Shown here: positions 11,126 through 21,627 of the stretch, piece by piece
Layout: every line of letters begins with the position of its first letter
How positions within the stretch are numbered: position 1 is the first letter of the stretch
Notes under the pieces: generated by a model
What the model was told of the DNA's origin: nothing
The model's database searches: none
What the model saw: only the letters and a program-made list of their open reading frames with translations
Made by a program: the position numbers and the translations under genes
Source of the DNA: Rutpela maculata
Lineage: Eukaryota; Arthropoda; Insecta; Coleoptera; Cerambycidae
Assembly (NCBI GenBank): GCA_936432065.2
Contig: OW386292.2
Span: 105,233,829 to 105,297,828 of the forward strand
Direction: 5' to 3'
DNA: 64,000 nucleotides

Positions 11126-12229
11126 GTACCCTGATAGTAGCGATAATCACTGAAAAGAATTTTCAAACTGTCATAATGTTGTGAATAATACAAAAAGGGA
11201 GTTAAAACTACATGAAATATTTGCGTCCTTTATAAGAGTTGTCATGTTTTAGTTTTTGTTACAAATTTTCTAGCTGTGTATCAACAAGGTATTTTTTTTT
11301 AATGCAGATTACCCAGTTGATATTCAATGGTACGAGTACTTAAACGTTAGAAAATTTTTATTTATGCTCAAAATGTTGGTTAGTGGGCATTCGTTAATCC
11401 CAATTTTAGAATAATAATCGAAACTTTTTTGATCAAAGATACAAAGATACTAGATAGTAGATAGGAAAGTTTTAATAATTTGATGGCAAAATACAACCAC
11501 ACACTTTTGGTAGCGCGCTGGCAAAATCTAACCCTAATAACACACACATGTCCATTGAGTGTCCAATGGACATACTTGTCCGGATATCTTGTACGTCCAA
11601 TAACTGTCCAGATTAAGTAGTGATGATATCCAGCGGATGTCCATTCGACTGTAGTAGGGTGGCCACTTTTTTGGACAGCCATCCCGTATAACCACGCTGT
11701 ACATATAATATATAGCGTCTATAGTTGTATCTTTACTTCGATGTAGGTTAACTTTATCTTATGGATACAACAACGATACGGTATAGGTACCGGTCGAATA
11801 CAGTTTATGCTATTGCTCTGGGTCTTCTGTGCTCTCGCCTGACTACTGAAAGAGTATCGATCATGACGATCGCAGTATTGATTCACTAAAGGTTTTGTTA
11901 TCGCCGGAGAAACGTTCACAAGTCGTTGCAGTAAAGTTGGCGTAACGTAGGAATGAAGATGTTGTAAATAAAGAATAAATATAACATTCTTATTATCGTG
12001 TATAAGAAGATAAAGATTCTGTAAAGAACAAATCCTTATATGTAATTAAAAGTAAAACAAATTAACTATTTTTTAACAACTTTTCCGTGGCGTAATTCCA
12101 ACATCACTGTATTCCAATTAATATTATGCCCTCACAATTAGTGCTACCTGTAATTATTATCATAATGCCGCTGGCCTGAAGCCCTCTTGACACATAAAAT
12201 AACAAAAGAGAGAAACATAACCTCTAAAA
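11126..12229. other. No gene recognised
   Basis: A few short open frames on the minus strand (up to 100 codons) show no family features. I regard them as chance frames. Confidence 0.4.
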
Positions 12230-12379
12230 ATGCCAAAACAACAAGAAAAACGCTACCGGAAAAATGCTCGAGAAGTGATAGTAGAGAAAAGCAGGCGTTA
12301 CAGAAGACGAGAAACTACTACTAAGATAACCCAGGATGCATTTGGCAATGAAGCTCCCGCATGTATTAACTAGGTATTT

Positions 12380-12763
12380 TTTTTTTTTTTTTTAACTATT
12401 TAACGTCGGCCTATTTCCGCTACCAGGGCCTATCACCGAAGCCAGGAGACGAGCTACCCCAACCTGGAAATTTTGCCGAACCTCTTCCCTTAAGAAGAGT
12501 AGGGATCTTTTACTTGCCTAACATTTAATAGACAAGGGACCGCCTGCTTTACATCCCCTCCGAAGGATGGTATATCCACTACGTAATCCTCGTCTGAAAT
12601 TACGTAACTTCCGAGTATACACTGATATACAAGCCTCTAGAAGGTGGGACGAGAACGCTGTATTTCCCAAGATGGGAGCCCATCCAAGTACTAACCGCAC
12701 TCGACGTTGCTTCAACGGAATATCGACTTATATTCACATTGAAGTCGCCTCTGCGCTCGCCCC
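12380..12763 (-). mobile_element. 5S-rRNA-headed SINE, copy 1 (in the intron)
   Basis: Minus-strand reading shows a head with GAAGCAACGTCGAGTGCGG, TTAGTACTTGGATGGG and CTTGGGAAATACAGCG, matching roughly nucleotides 47-100 of animal 5S rRNA, which includes the A box, intermediate element and C box of its polymerase III promoter. A body of about 270 bp of unknown origin follows, and the 3' end is A-rich (poly-T on the plus strand at about 12380). Flanks AACTAGGTATTT (12368-12379) and AACTGTAGGTATTT (12764-12777) look like an aged TSD. About 8 bp of the C-box region seen in copy 2 are missing here. Confidence 0.8.
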
Positions 12764-13762
12764 AACTGTAGGTATTTATTAATGTTTTGCAATTATGTAT
12801 GAACTGATGTTTTTTTTTTTTTTTCAGTAGAAGGCCTTTATGCTGGTAATACTGTTGCTACAGCTTCAATTATCAGAGAACAATGCCTAGAGGACCTAGA
12901 AGATGATTCCGATATGGAAGTTCAAAAAGAAATATATTCTGTTGAATATAGCAGTGAAGATAATGTGAGATTTGAGTTTCCGATCCTTCTTTTGTAGAAA
13001 AAGATGAAATGTTCCACAAAAATGAATTTGTGAAAAAATTACGACAATGGGCTGTGTCATGCCATATCGAAAGTAAACACTTTTCTAAATTACTCAAAAT
13101 CTTGACTCAGTATGGACTTCATACAGAATTACCTTTAGATGCAAGAACTTTATTGGAAACTCCATGAGGTGTGAATATCCGTAAGTTAGACAACGGCCAT
13201 TATGTTCACCTAGGAGTTGAGAACTATTTGAATAATCTTTTCACAATGGCAGACAGTGATATTGGCAAATTAAATTTAGAATTTTTAGAATTATCTTTTA
13301 ATATAGGAATAGAATGGCACTGTTATCAGTGCAAGCGGCGGATCCAGCTTCTGGCCAATTCTGGGTAGCCTTTGCAATATTTTTGAGACTCAGCCAGAGG
13401 TTGTTTATAGTAGGAATTTTCAATGGCCCTTCTAAACCAGACTCGTATAACAATTATTTATCTGAATTTGTAAAAGAGATGAAAGTGTTAATGGTTAATG
13501 GATATCGGTGAAAAACAAAAATATACCATGTAAAAATTAAAGCTATACTCTGTGATGCTCCAGCATTGGCTTTTGTAAAAACCGTAAAATGTCATGCTGC
13601 ACAAAATGCTTCAATGTCCAAATGGCAATAGTAAAATTGTCTACTGATGTTAATATTGAACTAAGAACTGATGCTACATTTAGATCACGAACTACATTCT
13701 GGTGAAAATGACATCGACCACTATATGAATAAACAATGCAGTGTACTTGAAAATCTCCCAAT

Positions 13763-14147
13763 GGACCCGTTTAGTAGTGACGTCAAATATTATGCAACCA
13801 ACAATACAAGTGGGATAACGAAATTTACAGTTAATATTTTCGCTCTTATGCACCTTGCTATTAAGGATGACAAAAATTGCTGTTAACAATTTTGTGTTAT
13901 TACTCAATTATATGGCATATCTAAGACAATTCAATTCATAGGCCATATTCTTAAAATACGTTAGATTCGTTCTACATATAATTTACTCAATTAAATTAAT
14001 ATGTGTTTTAACCAAATAAAATTAGAGGCCCTGATCAACAGCCATATTTTTAACCCTTAAATGTATCGTACATAAGGCTCAAAATCTTTAGCAACACACA
14101 CTTGTATTGTTCGTTGCCTAGAATCTGACGTCACACTAAACGGGTCC
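13763..14147. mobile_element. 385-bp MITE inserted in the transposase relic
   Basis: The ends are inverted repeats: GGACCCGTTTAGTAGTGACG at the left and the reverse complement of GGACCCGTTTAGTGTGACGT at the right, with weaker pairing (AACAATACAAGTG) continuing for about 55 bp. Removing the insert plus one AT dinucleotide restores an uninterrupted codon series across the join. A two-base TSD (AT) is suggested but the ends are partly palindromic, so the boundary could move by a base or two. No transposase is present. Confidence 0.75.
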
Positions 14148-14585
14148 ATTGATATGATAAAAACTTTCCCATTAGACAAAATACACTTGATTGATGAAGG
14201 TGTTGTTAAAAAAATTATTAAAAATTGGTTGGGCAAACCAGGTTCGCAAAAAATGAAAGCTTCTCAAATTCTTGCAGTTAACGATCATCTTACAAAATGC
14301 TATGAGTACACACCAACTGACTTTCAGTGTAAACCAAGGACTCTGAAATACGCCAACTTTTTGAAAGCGTCAGAATGTAGAATATTTTTACTTTATACTG
14401 GACCTGTAATACTAAAAAATATTTTACCAAAATCTACATATAAACATTTTATGTCTCTAAGTCTTGCTGTAAGAATTTTGACCTCTCACTTATACTATAG
14501 CACCTATAACAACTATGCTCACAGCTTATTAGTTTATTTTATAGAAAATTTTATAAAGCTGTATGGTTCATTGAATGCTACATAC

Positions 14586-16446
14586 AGTGTGTCCCAGGAT
14601 ATGTAACAAGAGGTGTAATGGACCAAAAATTTTGGAATTTTGGAATGGTATTTGGGGATTGAGTCCTACTTGTTGTAAAACTAAAGTATACCAAAAATGA
14701 CTTGATTTGATGTTCTACAGGGTGTTTTATAAGCAAAGTTGTAAAAATCACCACTAAAAAAGTACCTTTATTTTTCAAAATATGAAAAAATTCCTATAAG
14801 AAAAGTTATTTAGAATGCAATTTTATATCTCCATACCAAATTTCAGGAATATAAAATTATTTTTTTGAAACTTCTCATTTTTTGCGAATTAAGAGTTGAA
14901 TTCATATTTAAAGTTATGTAGGAGCAAATGTTAATCATCTCAAAAAGCAGGCTATTGGTAAATAAAAAATTGAATATACGAGATGTAAGAAGGTATAATG
15001 TTAATCGAACTAATTGTAAAACAAGAAACAATTACCAACAGAAGATTAATGAGGTTTAAAAATTATAACAAGTAATAAATGTCAAAAACAACAGATCCAC
15101 AAACAAATTAATTATTGACCAATACAAAACAATGTTTTCAATTTTTTTATTATTCGACGTAGCTACCACCCACATCCACACACATTTCGATCCTTCACCT
15201 GAAATCCTTAAAACTGTTTCGAATATGATCTAACGGTATGGAGTTTACGGCATTTGTAATTCTCTGCTTCAATACTGCTACATCGTTAGGAAGTGGTTCA
15301 GTGAAAACCAACTGCTTGAGGCGACCCCATAAAAAGAAATCCGGCCACTTGATCAGTCAATTCCTGGCAATTCAGTTTTCTCCAAAATTTAAATTCAACC
15401 ACCGATTAACCATTTCTGTGGAGTGGCCAGGGCAACCATCATGCTGAAAATGAACTAAAGGCATATCTCTTAAAATATTTAAATGTTCTTCAGAAAATCT
15501 TTCAAGAAGCTGTAAAAAAGTGTGCTGGTTTAACCTTCCCTCAATGAAATAAGGTCCAATAACTCCAACGTGATAAGAAACGGCACACCACTCATTCACT
15601 TTTTTTATAATATTGTCTTCTACAATGAATTCTAAAATTTGGATTTTCAGAAGCCCAAAACCGACAATTCTGAGATGAAACAACACCATTGGTTGTGAAT
15701 GTGGATTCATTTGAGAAAATTATGAAATGATGAAAAAATCTCTCTTCCATGATTTTTTCTCCAATGGTCAAACAAAAATTCAACTTACGGCCGTTATCTC
15801 CCTCTTCAAGCATATGTTTATAATTTGCTTTATATGCCCTAATTTTCTTTGCCTTCTAAATTCTTTGGAGTTCAGACTTGCTAATATTAATAAGAGCTGA
15901 TCTATCTCTTAATAGCATCCTAGGATTTTCTATAACAGAGGCATGAGCTATAATAGCCCCAACATTGTCTTCATCATATGCTTTTATTTTTCTTTTCATG
16001 TTAAGAACACTACCAGTAGCCAGAAACTTTTTAATTATTCTCATAGCCTGAGTACGTGACAAAGCAGTTTTTGGAAATTTCAAATTAAATTGGCTTACCA
16101 CTTCTCTTAGCGAGTTTTCACCGCCAATTCCGTAGCATTGCACAATATAAATTTTTTCACGCACTGAGTACAATTTTCACTTAATTTTTTATACTTGGTT
16201 CGTTAATTTGAAACAGAAATTAAGGATAATATTGACTACGTTTGACAGATATGTCAATAATAAATGATAAATGTGTATCCACTGCTTTTCTCATAGCCTA
16301 CTTTTAGCTTCTACATAACTTTAAATATTAATTCACAAAAAATAATTTCTATGCAGTTTTAATTGACTGGTTCAAAATAAAATACTAATTCACTGAAAAA
16401 ATGGGAAGTTTCAAAAAAATAATTTTATATTCCTGAAATTTGGCAC
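14586..16446 (-). mobile_element. Mariner-like (IS630/DUF4817 type) element, right end truncated
   Basis: The left end is TA followed by CAGTGTGTCCCAGGATATG, typical of this group. An inverted repeat pairs 14838-14957 with 16288-16440 (sharing CCAAATTTCAGGAATATAAA). At the right the element stops at this inner repeat: the outer 250 bp expected by symmetry are absent, and about 20-25 bp of the surrounding relic are absent too, so a deletion removed the right terminus together with host sequence. The transposase lies on the minus strand. Confidence 0.75.
15150..16173 (-). pseudogene. DUF4817/mariner-like transposase, broken
   Basis: The N-terminal helix-turn-helix region MYSVREKIYIVQCYGIGGEN matches the DUF4817 type. 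After an in-frame TAG at 15856-15858 the same frame continues to IIFSNESTFTTNG, the first catalytic region (normally FSDES, so the Asp is Asn here). A frameshift near 15600 leads to VIGPYFIEGRLNQHTFLQLL and VHFQHDGCPGHS, the second catalytic Asp. Downstream IKWP joins directly to DFFLWGRLKQLVF, so the usual SPDLTPL segment is deleted. The C terminus ends near 15150. This DDE-type cut-and-paste enzyme would be inactive. The family normally acts in the nucleus on its own terminal repeats. Confidence 0.8.
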
Positions 16447-16906
16447 ATGATGCAAAAAACCTGGGTCCTTTGGAAGCAAATAGCTGCTACATACTTATAT
16501 GAAGCATTTGTAAAAAAAATTAAAAAGATGTTACATTCCTTCAATTGTCCACTCGAACAGTGCAGTAATAGAATTAGTGAAATTACTAAAATGCATACAT
16601 GTAAAATAATAAAATGCAGAAAAATGTTTATCGTTTATCGCATTATACAGAAGGAACTAAGCACATTCAGTACAGCACAGTTCTATAATTTTATGATTCG
16701 GGCGGATTTAAAAAGTGATAACTGTATAATGTTGCAAAGTAAAAAAGTTATTCGCGTTAAATACTTATACTTAAATACGATTTGTTTAAACAATTTGGGA
16801 ATTTATTACCTCAGAGGATGCAGTATTATGCAGTGTGTTGTCTTCCTACCAATTGTAATTCTGAAAATGATCATTTTGTTGTATCTATTAATCACACATT
16901 ATTAAA

Positions 16907-17163
16907 TGATGAAGCTGTATATGTCTGAGACGTATTTAAATACACTACACTGGTTGACTGTAACTACTTTATTGAAAGTAAGAAGAAAATATTAAACACG
17001 TGTGCTACGCACAAGGATACAAACAAAACTGAAAAAACTAACTAACTCAGACTACTTACTATTCCAATATGTCTTCCACAACCGGAAAAACATGCAACGC
17101 CCTCTACTGGGCACGGTAAAATAAGAGAGAGAGACAGCAAAACATAAAACTTATATCCTAACA
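16907..17163 (-). repeat. 3' LTR of copia copy 1
   Basis: 257 bp; TG...CA termini in element orientation. The polypurine tract GGTGGGAG abuts its inner edge at 17164-17171. The stop codon of the polyprotein (17151-17153) falls inside this LTR. Confidence 0.95.
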
Positions 17164-20100
17164 CTCCCACCAGTTGAATGCTTTGCTGAACGATTTATCA
17201 ATCCTAGACTTTTACACAGGGCACGCAAACGTTCACAAGGCAATGGTTTTGTAAAAATGTCTGCCCGCTGGAGATCCGTTGATATATACTCTACAGAAAT
17301 TTCTCTGTTCTCTACTTGCTCCCGTATATAATGGTATCTAATATCAATGTGTTTCGTGCGTTTATGATAGACGGGGTTTTTCATTAACCGTATTGCGCTT
17401 TGATTATCAACATATAAAGGAGTAGGAGCATCACTTTGATATCCGATATCAAAGCGTAGCTTCCTCAACCAGGATGCTTCCTTTGCTGCTGCGGCAGCTG
17501 CAACATACTCGGCTTCAGTTGTGCTTAATGTCACAAGCTTTTGCCGTTGAGACGACCATGTTACAACACCATCTGCCATGCTGAATGCATAACCAGATAC
17601 CGATCTACGTGTCTCTAAATCGCGTGCATAATCTGCATCTGAAAAACCTATTAAATCGGGTTCACTCCCACCGCTTTTGTACATTATTCCTAGGTTACTA
17701 GTGCCGACAAGATATTTAAATATTCTTTTAACGGCTTGCCAATGATTATCATTACAGCTATTTAGATATCTACTTACGACACTTATGGAGTATGCAATAT
17801 CCGGTCTAGATACAATTGCGAGAAACATGAGTGACCCAACCGCTTCACGATACGGTACATTTGGTTTCACGTCTTCTTCATGTGCTGGCTCTAATACTAC
17901 ATTTGGATCAGCAGGTACACTTACGGCTTTAGCAACGTTCATACAAAATTTATCAATAATTCGCTCAGCATAAGCACTCTGGTGTATGAGCATAGTTTTG
18001 TTGACATAATCACGTTCTATCTGTAAACCTACAAAACATTGTGCATTACCTAATGTGATTTCAAAATGTTCTTGAAGAGATTTGACAACTAAATCTAAAA
18101 CATCATTTGACTTTGATGCAACTAACCCGTCATCTACGAACAGTGCTAAGTATACATCACTTTCACTCACGACACCATGAAAAACGCAGCTGTCTGCTTC
18201 GCTAGCTTTGAAGTTATATGGTTTCAGAAACTCACGAAATGTGTCACTCCAGCTACGAGGCGCTTGCTTGAGACCATACAGTGACCTTTGAAGTTTACAG
18301 ACCACCTTGGCAGGATTTTCATCGATGATGAGACCCTCGGGCACTTCCATGAATATCTCTTCTTTCAGCTTTCCATTCAGGAAAGCAGTTTTAACATCGA
18401 ACTGTGTCATTACCAGGTCCCTTTGAGCTACCATAGCCAGTAATAATCGAAGGGAGTCATACCTTACTACTGGCGCAAACGTTTCGGAGTAGTCGACGCC
18501 CTCTTGTTGTAGGAAACCTCTAGCACACAGGCGTGCCTTGAACTGACTCAATTTTCCAGACTCATCTTGTTGTAGTTTAAATACCCACTTTGAATCGATT
18601 GTATTTCGACCTGGTTTTCTAGGTACAATCGTCCAAGTTTCATTCTTACAGTGAGCTTCCAACTCATTCTGAACTGCCTGTACCCATTTTTCAGCATCGG
18701 GTCCCTCTACAGCTTCTTGGTACCTAACAGGTGTATTGTACACTGCAATATTAAGTTCATACCTTGCAGGCCTGTGAAGTGTTGCTCGGTCTCTTAGACA
18801 TCGTTGACCAACTTGTGCAGCTCCTTGATTAGGTTGTTGTTCTACACTTATAGAATTATCTTCGCATGTTAATTGCTCGACACTGACTTCGGGTTCTTCA
18901 TGGTTATAATCTAGGTTCATATCCCCGTCATCTGATAAGTCTGGTAAGGTACCATCAGATGCCTCTGCTTGCACGTACTTCTGAGACTCTTCCTTGAATA
19001 CGACATCTCGTGACACTGACACACGTTTGTTTTTCGGATCATAAACCCGATAGTTTGATGACTCTCCTTGATAACCAACCAATATTATTTTCTTAGATTG
19101 CGAATCCAGTTTCCGTCGTAGAGCCTTCGGAATGTGCAGGTATCCTTCAGAACCAAAAACCCTGAGATGAGATAGACAAGGTTTTTTGCCTATCCAGACT
19201 TCATAGGGAGTTGTCGTTGGATTATTGCTAGATGGCGTTCGATTGAGGATATACACTGCCGTGTTTAATGCCTCTGCCCACAGATTCAATGGCAAGTTTT
19301 TGGCATGGATCATTGTACGAGCACTTTCAACTATTGTCCTGTTTTCGCGCTCGGATTTACCATTTTGTTGTGGCGTATAAGGAGCTGTAGTTTCCAGTCG
19401 GATGCCTCGGGACGACAAGTATTGTTTCATAACACGATTACAATACTCAGTGCCATTATCGCATCGCATTACCTTCATGGGCTGACCAAACTTGTTGCTG
19501 ACCATTTTCTCAAAGTCTTTGAATTTCTCGTACACGTCCGACTTATGCTTTATGAAATAGATGTGTCTAAACTCTGAAGCATCATCTTTGAAGATCACGT
19601 AAAACTTGGCACCTCCTAATGATTCTACTGACATTGGCCCACCTACATCTGTGTGAAAGAATTCACCAGGTTTCTTGCTCTCCGTTGCTTCCCTTGGTTT
19701 AAATGGAAGTCGATGTGATTTGCCTAACTGACACGGTTCACAGAAGAAATCAGTCTTATTTGAGAATTTGACACCTTGCACTACTCCTTTTTCAGTCATT
19801 TCACGTATTGTCCTTTTATTGACATGACCCATACGCTCATGCCAGGTTTGAAAGTCTGTTGATATTACATTGGCTTCACTGGACATTTGAGGAGTCCTAA
19901 CCTTTAATAACAGTCTGTAGATATCATTCCCTTGTTTAACGCCTTGAGCAACGACTTGACCGTTGCGTTTAATCACAACACATTGTCCTTTGAAATGTAC
20001 ATCATAACCTTTGTTAGTGCATACACCGACCGAAAATAAATTCTTTCGCACTTTTGGAACGTACAACACATTTTCAATGCGAGCTTCTTGCCACTTATTG

Positions 20101-21188
20101 TCGATTAATTTATCGATTAAAATTGTGCCCGATCCTTTAACCTCACATTCGCCGTCATCTCCTAGGGAAATTGTCTCTCCTTGATTGGAACAAAAATCAC
20201 TAAACCAGTCCCGTCGGTAAGTAATGTGCCTAGATGCGCCACTATCGGTAATCCAGACTTCACTGGTGTCTAAGTTCATAATATGCGTCACCTGCTCACT
20301 AGATGGCACCGAACTTCCAGCTTTGTCGCCATTACTGCTACTTGACGCTGTTGCAACGAACGCACAATTCCCAGAATCGTCTCTTTGTCTACTCTGACTG
20401 CCATCATCTCTTCTGTCTCGTTTCTTTTTTCGACAATCTCTGGCGTAGTGTCCCTTTTTCTTGCAGTAATAACAGTCGAAATTAAATTTCTTCTTTGATT
20501 GTGACTTATTTTCATTCCTCGTATCATTTTTTGCTTGTCTACTTCTACCAAGACTTATAGCTGCGAACGCGCTTGTTGTTTCATCTTCTACTGTTAAGCG
20601 GCTTTCTTCCTTAATTAATCTTTCTTGTAAATAATTAATGGTTTGTCTCGCTGGATCGACACTATCCCACGCCGTCCGTAAAGCGTTGTACTTTGAAGGG
20701 AGACTTCCGAGGATTTTTGACATCACGTGCACATCGGAGATATTCTCACCAATATCCGAAAGCTGCCTTGCCATATTTTGTAATTTAGCCACGTGCTGTA
20801 CAACAGAATCGGTCGAATTCATTCTGTATTCGTGAAACTTCTGTGTCAGAAGAAATTTGTTGGTTGCTGTCTTTTGCTCATGAATGCTTGAAAGCTTCGT
20901 CCACATTTCAGCGGCCGTTTCACAGGTTAATAGGTATTCTATCTGTGAAGGTTCCATCGTACTTGCTATAAGTGACATAGCTTTCGAGTTGTCCATTACC
21001 CACTTATTTTCAGCCTTTACAGCATTGGCGTCGGTCTCAATAACAGGAGCCGCCGGTTTTGCTCTTGTACCCGTAACCAAATCGTAGATGTTGTATGAAA
21101 TGAGAATATGCCTCATTTGAAATTTCCATGCTTGAAAATTTGTCCCATCGAATTTCGTAGTGTGTTTCACTGAAAATTCTTCTGCCAT
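17151..21188 (-). CDS. Copia Gag-Pol polyprotein, copy 1 (1345 aa)
   Basis: One uninterrupted frame encodes all proteins needed for retrotransposition. Residues 1-230 are Gag (WKFQMRHIL near 21). A CCHC zinc knuckle is at 239-252 (C239, C242, H247, C252). The aspartic protease has DSG at 315. The integrase has an HHCC-type zinc region (H450, H455, C483, C486) and catalytic D514, D577 and E613, with 35 residues between the last two. The reverse transcriptase has FDVKTAFLNG (D931) and FVDDGL (D1019, D1020). RNase H has D1184, E1225 and D1261. The start ATG lies 158 bp downstream of the 5' LTR. Length, domain order and residues are typical of Ty1/copia and no defect is visible. It differs from copy 2 at seven residues. 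Confidence 0.95.
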   Translation of the reverse strand: MAEEFSVKHTTKFDGTNFQAWKFQMRHILISYNIYDLVTGTRAKPAAPVIETDANAVKAENKWVMDNSKAMSLIASTMEPSQIEYLLTCETAAEMWTKLSSIHEQKTATNKFLLTQKFHEYRMNSTDSVVQHVAKLQNMARQLSDIGENISDVHVMSKILGSLPSKYNALRTAWDSVDPARQTINYLQERLIKEESRLTVEDETTSAFAAISLGRSRQAKNDTRNENKSQSKKKFNFDCYYCKKKGHYARDCRKKKRDRRDDGSQSRQRDDSGNCAFVATASSSSNGDKAGSSVPSSEQVTHIMNLDTSEVWITDSGASRHITYRRDWFSDFCSNQGETISLGDDGECEVKGSGTILIDKLIDNKWQEARIENVLYVPKVRKNLFSVGVCTNKGYDVHFKGQCVVIKRNGQVVAQGVKQGNDIYRLLLKVRTPQMSSEANVISTDFQTWHERMGHVNKRTIREMTEKGVVQGVKFSNKTDFFCEPCQLGKSHRLPFKPREATESKKPGEFFHTDVGGPMSVESLGGAKFYVIFKDDASEFRHIYFIKHKSDVYEKFKDFEKMVSNKFGQPMKVMRCDNGTEYCNRVMKQYLSSRGIRLETTAPYTPQQNGKSERENRTIVESARTMIHAKNLPLNLWAEALNTAVYILNRTPSSNNPTTTPYEVWIGKKPCLSHLRVFGSEGYLHIPKALRRKLDSQSKKIILVGYQGESSNYRVYDPKNKRVSVSRDVVFKEESQKYVQAEASDGTLPDLSDDGDMNLDYNHEEPEVSVEQLTCEDNSISVEQQPNQGAAQVGQRCLRDRATLHRPARYELNIAVYNTPVRYQEAVEGPDAEKWVQAVQNELEAHCKNETWTIVPRKPGRNTIDSKWVFKLQQDESGKLSQFKARLCARGFLQQEGVDYSETFAPVVRYDSLRLLLAMVAQRDLVMTQFDVKTAFLNGKLKEEIFMEVPEGLIIDENPAKVVCKLQRSLYGLKQAPRSWSDTFREFLKPYNFKASEADSCVFHGVVSESDVYLALFVDDGLVASKSNDVLDLVVKSLQEHFEITLGNAQCFVGLQIERDYVNKTMLIHQSAYAERIIDKFCMNVAKAVSVPADPNVVLEPAHEEDVKPNVPYREAVGSLMFLAIVSRPDIAYSISVVSRYLNSCNDNHWQAVKRIFKYLVGTSNLGIMYKSGGSEPDLIGFSDADYARDLETRRSVSGYAFSMADGVVTWSSQRQKLVTLSTTEAEYVAAAAAAKEASWLRKLRFDIGYQSDAPTPLYVDNQSAIRLMKNPVYHKRTKHIDIRYHYIREQVENREISVEYISTDLQRADIFTKPLPCERLRALCKSLGLINRSAKHSTGGSVRI

Positions 21189-21327
21189 TGTTCGACTTTT
21201 TGTCTCTTAACACTCACTACCGGAATCACAAAAATGGCTACCTTTCCGGCGCGACGACAAAGTACGAACTCCGTAATCAACTCGCCAAAGAAAAAACTTT
21301 GCTTCCAGACAAATCCGTAATCTATAG

Positions 21328-21346
21328 GGTGACAGGGCCCATAACC
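21328..21346 (-). promoter_or_regulatory. Primer-binding site of copia copy 1 (one change)
   Basis: Next to the 5' LTR the minus strand reads GGTTATGGGCCCTG. The expected complement of the initiator tRNA-Met anticodon arm is GGTTATGGGCCCAG, as used by copia; copy 1 has a T in place of the A. Confidence 0.75.
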
Positions 21347-21603
21347 TGATGAAGCTGTATATGTCTGGGACGTATTTAAATACACTACACTGGTTGACTG
21401 TAACTACTTTATTGAAAGTAAGAAGAAAATATTAAACACGTGTGCTACGCACAAGGATACAAACAAAACTGAAAAAACTAACTAACTCAGACTACTTACT
21501 ATTCCAATATGTCTTCCACAACCGGAAAAACATGCAACGCCCTCTACTGGGCACGGTAAAATAAGAGAGAGAGACAGCAAAACATAAAACTTATATCCTA
21601 ACA
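21347..21603 (-). repeat. 5' LTR of copia copy 1
   Basis: 257 bp, one substitution relative to the other LTR. It should contain promoter and polyadenylation signals; TTTAAATA-like and AATAAAG strings are visible but unproven. Confidence 0.95.
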
Positions 21604-21627
21604 TTAAATGAAGTTTTTAAAGAATGA

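Larger units (their letters stand above)
16907..21603 (-). mobile_element. Copia-type LTR retrotransposon, copy 1, intact
   Basis: A complete element of 4697 bp flanked by the 5-bp TSD TTAAA (16902-16906 and 21604-21608). LTRs of 257 bp begin TGTTAGG and end TCATCA in element orientation. They differ at one base (A versus G around 16928/21368), so insertion was recent. It sits six codons before the end of the transposase relic. A second copy, in opposite orientation, is at 48949-53640. Confidence 0.95.
12230..21627 (+). pseudogene. Relic of an intron-containing transposase-domain gene, split by four insertions
   Basis: Exon 1 starts at ATG 12230 (MPKQQEKRYRKN..., very basic) and can splice from GT at 12363 to an acceptor ending TTTTCAG at 12827, keeping frame. 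The rest resembles the large transposase-domain proteins common in hemipterans and other insects: FHKNEFVKKLRQWAVS, LPLDARTLLETP, ILCDAPALAFVK, then DMIKTFPLDKIHLID, KPRTLKYANFLKASECRIFL and LGPLEANSCYI. Frameshifts near 12975, 13310 and 13690 and a TGA at 13165 show decay. The frame is interrupted at 13763-14147 (MITE), 14586-16446 (mariner-like) and 16907-21603 (copia), and the intron holds a SINE. After the copia element six codons remain before TGA at 21625-21627, followed by AATAAA at 21649. It may itself come from a DNA transposon; a CACTA-like origin is only a guess. Confidence 0.7.

Noticed and set aside
11380..11682. 100-codon minus-strand frame
   Set aside because: No domain, no codon pattern and no relatives in the window; probably chance.
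13171..13886. Several separate small genes
   Set aside because: Consecutive frames read in order as one transposase-domain protein broken by frameshifts.
17785..21087. Plus-strand open frames of 60-90 codons
   Set aside because: They are antisense frames of the copia polyprotein and recur identically, antisense, in copy 2 at 49463-51245.
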